In this document: piece after piece, positions 32,438-34,908 of the stretch
Numbering within the stretch: position 1 is the first letter of the stretch
How the letters are laid out: every line of letters starts with the position of its first letter
Assembly: GCA_018335575.1 (NCBI GenBank)
Contig: JAGXRT010000031.1
Location: 1-34,908, forward strand
Direction of reading: 5' to 3'
Source of the DNA: Bacteroidota bacterium
GTDB taxonomy: Bacteria; Bacteroidota; Bacteroidia; Flavobacteriales; Flavobacteriaceae
DNA length: 34,908 nt
The notes under the pieces: model-generated
Database searches by the model: none
Seen by the model: the letters and a program-made list of their open reading frames with translations, nothing else
What the model was told of the DNA's origin: nothing
Position numbers and translations under genes: made by a program

Positions 32438-34384
32438 TTAAACGTTAAACTGATTCAGTGTTTCTGAAACTTCATTTTGCAATAAAGTTACAAAACTTTC
32501 AATTGATAAGGTGCCTAAATCTTCACCTCCGTGTTTTCTTACTGATATAGTTCCTTCATTCTTCTCATTTTCACCTACAATTATCATGTAAGGAATCTTA
32601 CTTACTTCGGCATCTCTAATCTTTTTGCCGGTTTTTTCATTTCTTAAATCAATAAGGCCGCGAATTTCGGAATTTTCTAGGAATTCTAAAACATTTTTGG
32701 CATAATTTTCATATTTTTCGCTGATTGGCAGTATGATAACTTGTTCAGGTGTAAGCCAAAGTGGAAAATTTCCTCCGGTATGTTCTAATAGTACAGCTAT
32801 AAACCGTTCCATCGATCCAAAAGGTGCTCTGTGAATCATTACCGGTCTGTGCATCTGATTGTCTGATCCTTTATATTCTAAATCGAAACGCTCTGGTAAA
32901 TTATAATCAACTTGTATCGTTCCTAATTGCCAGCTTCTGCCTAAGGCATCTTTCACCATAAAGTCTAATTTAGGTCCGTAAAATGCAGCTTCACCATATT
33001 CTACCACATAATCCAATCCTTTCTCTTTTGCTGCGTTGATGATGGCATTTTCAGCTTTCTCCCAGTTTTCATCGCTACCGATGTATTTTTCTTTATTTTC
33101 CTTATCTCTTAAAGATACCTGAGCTGTAAAGTTTTTAAAACTCAACGCATTTAATACATATAAGGTGAGATCAATTACATTTTTAAATTCTTGATCTAAC
33201 TGATCGGGTGTACAATATATATGAGCATCATCTTGGGTAAATCCTCTTACACGCGTTAAACCATGCAATTCGCCACTTTGTTCGTAGCGATAAACAGTAC
33301 CAAATTCGGCAAAACGTTTTGGTAAATCTTTGTATGAATATTGTTTGTTGTTGTAGATTTCGCAGTGATGTGGACAGTTCATCGGTTTTAATAAAAACAC
33401 TTCACCTTCGTTAGGAGTTAAAATAGGTTGGAAACTATCGGCTCCATATTTTTCATAGTGCCCAGAAGTTACATACAATTCTTTTTGGCCAATATGTGGT
33501 GTGGCTACCATTTCATAGCCAGCTTTTTTCTGTGCTTTTTTTAGAAATTGTTCCAAACGGTCCCTTAATGCAGCTCCTTTTGGCAACCACAACGGTAACC
33601 CTTGACCCACTTTGGATGAAAACGTGAAAAGTTCTAACTCTTTTCCTAATTTTCTATGGTCTCTCTTTTTGGCTTCTTCTAATAATTCGAGGTATTCTTT
33701 TAATTGTGCTTGTTTTGGAAAAGAAATACCGTATACACGTGTAAGTTGTTTGTTTTTTTCATCACCTCTCCAATAGGCACCGGCGACATTCATAATTTTT
33801 ACTGCTTTAATGAGTTCGGTATTCGGTATATGTCCTCCGCGACATAAATCCGTAAAATCTGCATGATCACAAAAAGTTATATCTCCATCGGTTAAATTCT
33901 CTATTAACTCTACCTTGTATTCATTTTGCTGTTGCGTATACATGGCCAAGGCATCTTTTTTACTTACTGAACGCATTTTAAATTCAAATTTTCCACGTGC
34001 AAACTCAATCATTTTATCTTCGATGGTTTGAAAATCTTTTTCGGATAGCGTTTCTGAACCTAAATCAACATCGTAGTAAAATCCGTTTTCAATGGCCGGA
34101 CCAATAGTTAATTTCACATTAGGATAAAAATGCGTTATGGCCTGCGCCAATAAATGCGCTGATGAATGCCAAAAAGCTTTTTTACCTTCTTTGTCATTAA
34201 AGGTATAAAATGCAATACTGCCATCGGTAGTTAATGGAGTACTTACTTCTACTGTAGTTTCATTAAATTTTGCAGAAATGATATTTCTTGCCAATCCTTC
34301 GCTTATACTTTTAGCAATATTATAGGGTGTTGAATTTGTTTCATACGACCTTACTGCGCCATCAGGAAATGTAATTTGTATCAT
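32438..34384 (-). CDS. thrS: threonine-tRNA ligase
   Basis: The product is 648 aa, full length. Domains are an N-terminal TGS (about 1-62), the editing domain with [10 protein letters not shown] (His73, His77) and [19 protein letters not shown], then the class II catalytic core. The core includes [12 protein letters not shown] with the zinc Cys, [20 protein letters not shown] (motif 2), [10 protein letters not shown], and [18 protein letters not shown] (motif 3). The anticodon-binding domain follows from about 540 ([10 protein letters not shown]...). It is the first gene of the operon to rplT and has a clear promoter (34402-34432). Confidence 0.97.
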   Translation of the reverse strand: MIQITFPDGAVRSYETNSTPYNIAKSISEGLARNIISAKFNETTVEVSTPLTTDGSIAFYTFNDKEGKKAFWHSSAHLLAQAITHFYPNVKLTIGPAIENGFYYDVDLGSETLSEKDFQTIEDKMIEFARGKFEFKMRSVSKKDALAMYTQQQNEYKVELIENLTDGDITFCDHADFTDLCRGGHIPNTELIKAVKIMNVAGAYWRGDEKNKQLTRVYGISFPKQAQLKEYLELLEEAKKRDHRKLGKELELFTFSSKVGQGLPLWLPKGAALRDRLEQFLKKAQKKAGYEMVATPHIGQKELYVTSGHYEKYGADSFQPILTPNEGEVFLLKPMNCPHHCEIYNNKQYSYKDLPKRFAEFGTVYRYEQSGELHGLTRVRGFTQDDAHIYCTPDQLDQEFKNVIDLTLYVLNALSFKNFTAQVSLRDKENKEKYIGSDENWEKAENAIINAAKEKGLDYVVEYGEAAFYGPKLDFMVKDALGRSWQLGTIQVDYNLPERFDLEYKGSDNQMHRPVMIHRAPFGSMERFIAVLLEHTGGNFPLWLTPEQVIILPISEKYENYAKNVLEFLENSEIRGLIDLRNEKTGKKIRDAEVSKIPYMIIVGENEKNEGTISVRKHGGEDLGTLSIESFVTLLQNEVSETLNQFNV

Positions 34385-34401
34385 ATATAATAATTATGTT
34401 G

Positions 34402-34432
34402 CAAAGATATAGATTCCTTAATTTGTTGACAA
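34402..34432 (-). promoter_or_regulatory. thrS operon promoter
   Basis: On the minus strand TTG (34432-34430), a 20-bp spacer and TATCTTTG (34409-34402) fit the Bacteroidota consensus. A second -7-like TACCTTTG lies at 34460-34453 without a clear -33. The first predicts an RNA start about 12 bases before the ATG, too short for a T-box or L20-type leader. Confidence 0.7.
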
Positions 34433-34460
34433 TTTATTTTATACAATATATACAAAGGTA

Positions 34461-34664
34461 TTTTTTCTAATATTTTATGCCGATTTTTTATGAAAAAAGC
34501 TAAAATTGAACTTTTTAAAGGGTGTTTTTTCTAAAAAAATGAATTCATTTTGCTTAAAAATTACTAATAATTCAAAAAAAATGTTTTTTTTAAGAATGTA
34601 ATTATTTGAAAATCCGATGACTAAAAAAATAATGATTTTTTCTTCAAAAAACCTTTAGAAAATG
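34461..34664. other. AT-rich divergent spacer between thrS and the rRNA-type promoters
   Basis: About 200 bp, very A/T-rich with many A- and T-tracts (runs of five to seven). No frame of note exists. A-tract-rich DNA just upstream of strong rRNA promoters may act as an UP-like or bent segment, which is inference. Confidence 0.4.
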
Positions 34665-34696
34665 TTTGTTGTATAATGAAAAAGGTTGTAGGTTTG
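34665..34696 (+). promoter_or_regulatory. rRNA-operon-type promoter, upstream copy (P1)
   Basis: TTTG (34665-34668), a 20-bp spacer and TAGGTTTG (34689-34696), followed by CACTCGC. It has the same architecture and start-region sequence as the second promoter 127 bp downstream. Confidence 0.75.
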
Positions 34697-34791
34697 CACT
34701 CGCAAATGAGGTGAGGTATTGTGGGTTTATTAGGAATAGTTCTTTTCAGGTGTAGGGTTTTTGGAAATAAAATAAAAAAGTTAATTTTTAT

Positions 34792-34823
34792 TTTGTTTGA
34801 TTAAAAAAAAGGTTTTACATTTG
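34792..34823 (+). promoter_or_regulatory. rRNA-operon-type promoter, downstream copy (P2)
   Basis: TTTG (34792-34795), a 20-bp spacer and TACATTTG (34816-34823), followed by CACCCGC. The TTTGCACYCGC start region matches what I remember upstream of flavobacterial 16S genes. Confidence 0.78.
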
Positions 34824-34908
34824 CACCCGCTTTAAGGGATAAGGACGGAGATTGACAGGAAAGAGGAAGCATAAGTTCATTGAGAAAACAGAAAATCGAC
34901 AGCGTAAA
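34824..34908 (+). other. probable 5' leader of a 16S rRNA transcript
   Basis: After P2 the sequence GACGGAGATTGACAGG, AAGTTCATTGAGAAAACAG and AAAATCGACAGCGTAAA has no ORF. It resembles rRNA precursor leaders of Flavobacteriia (GTTCATTGA box and processing stem region). The mature 16S start is not inside the window, so the operon itself is inferred. Confidence 0.55.

Overview
The window looks like chromosome of a low-GC member of the Bacteroidota, most likely Flavobacteriia. Genes are AT-rich and lack clear Shine-Dalgarno sites. Several start just downstream of TAnnTTTG -7 elements, often with a TTG-type -33 element about 20 bp upstream. The gene content fits the group: DUF4266/DUF3570, a long Bacteroidota-type PurM, DUF5675, and thrS-infC-rpmI-rplT.

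Layout. (1) 1-3950 is an accessory island. It holds a nuclease-like DUF6602-type gene with an eroded 5' end, lying between two near-identical 18-bp repeats. A visibly more GC-rich, phage-flavoured minus-strand module follows: a 251-aa protein, DUF5675, and three overlapping small ORFs, two of them membrane proteins. One of these, 58 aa at 1093-1269, is easy to miss. A small helix-turn-helix-like gene diverges from the module across a control region with a 19-bp tandem pair and an 11-bp-periodic array. A tRNA-3'-end-like scrap with a hairpin follows. (2) 3950-5553 is rearranged DNA ending in a hybrid histidine kinase that has lost its sensor half. (3) 5627-13137 is a complete trp operon (trpE-G-D-C-F-B-A) plus a DAHP synthase. 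It is preceded by a 21-codon leader peptide with three Trp codons and a strong intrinsic terminator, which is a ribosome-mediated attenuator by every visible criterion. (4) 13138-13984 is a gene graveyard with remnants of a ferritin-like gene and a histidine kinase. (5) 14008-16529 is a redox/quinone-type cluster: an HxlR regulator, a divergent flavodoxin-fold oxidoreductase broken by one in-frame TGA, YceI, and a YgiD-type extradiol dioxygenase. (6) 16962-20141 is a large membrane hybrid kinase. (7) 20272-25236 holds a lipoprotein, a DUF1295-TspO fusion translationally coupled to an SDR-DUF2867 protein, a GNAT acetyltransferase and purM. (8) 25326-28383 is an extracytoplasmic flavinylation-type cluster: thioredoxin, ApbE, DUF4266 lipoprotein and DUF3570. 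(9) 28491-34384 holds prfA, a lipoprotein, a TerC-family protein, and the minus-strand thrS-infC-rpmI-rplT operon, in which infC appears to start at AUA. (10) 34665-34908 carries two tandem strong promoters and a leader that look like the upstream region of an rRNA operon whose 16S gene lies just outside the window.

The best candidates for under-described biology are the divergent phage-like module (1093-3619), the ApbE/DUF4266/DUF3570 cluster with its Gly-Cys tail, the DUF1295-TspO fusion, the trp attenuator and the infC AUA start. No database search was possible. Family names rest on recognised motifs and remembered family signatures.
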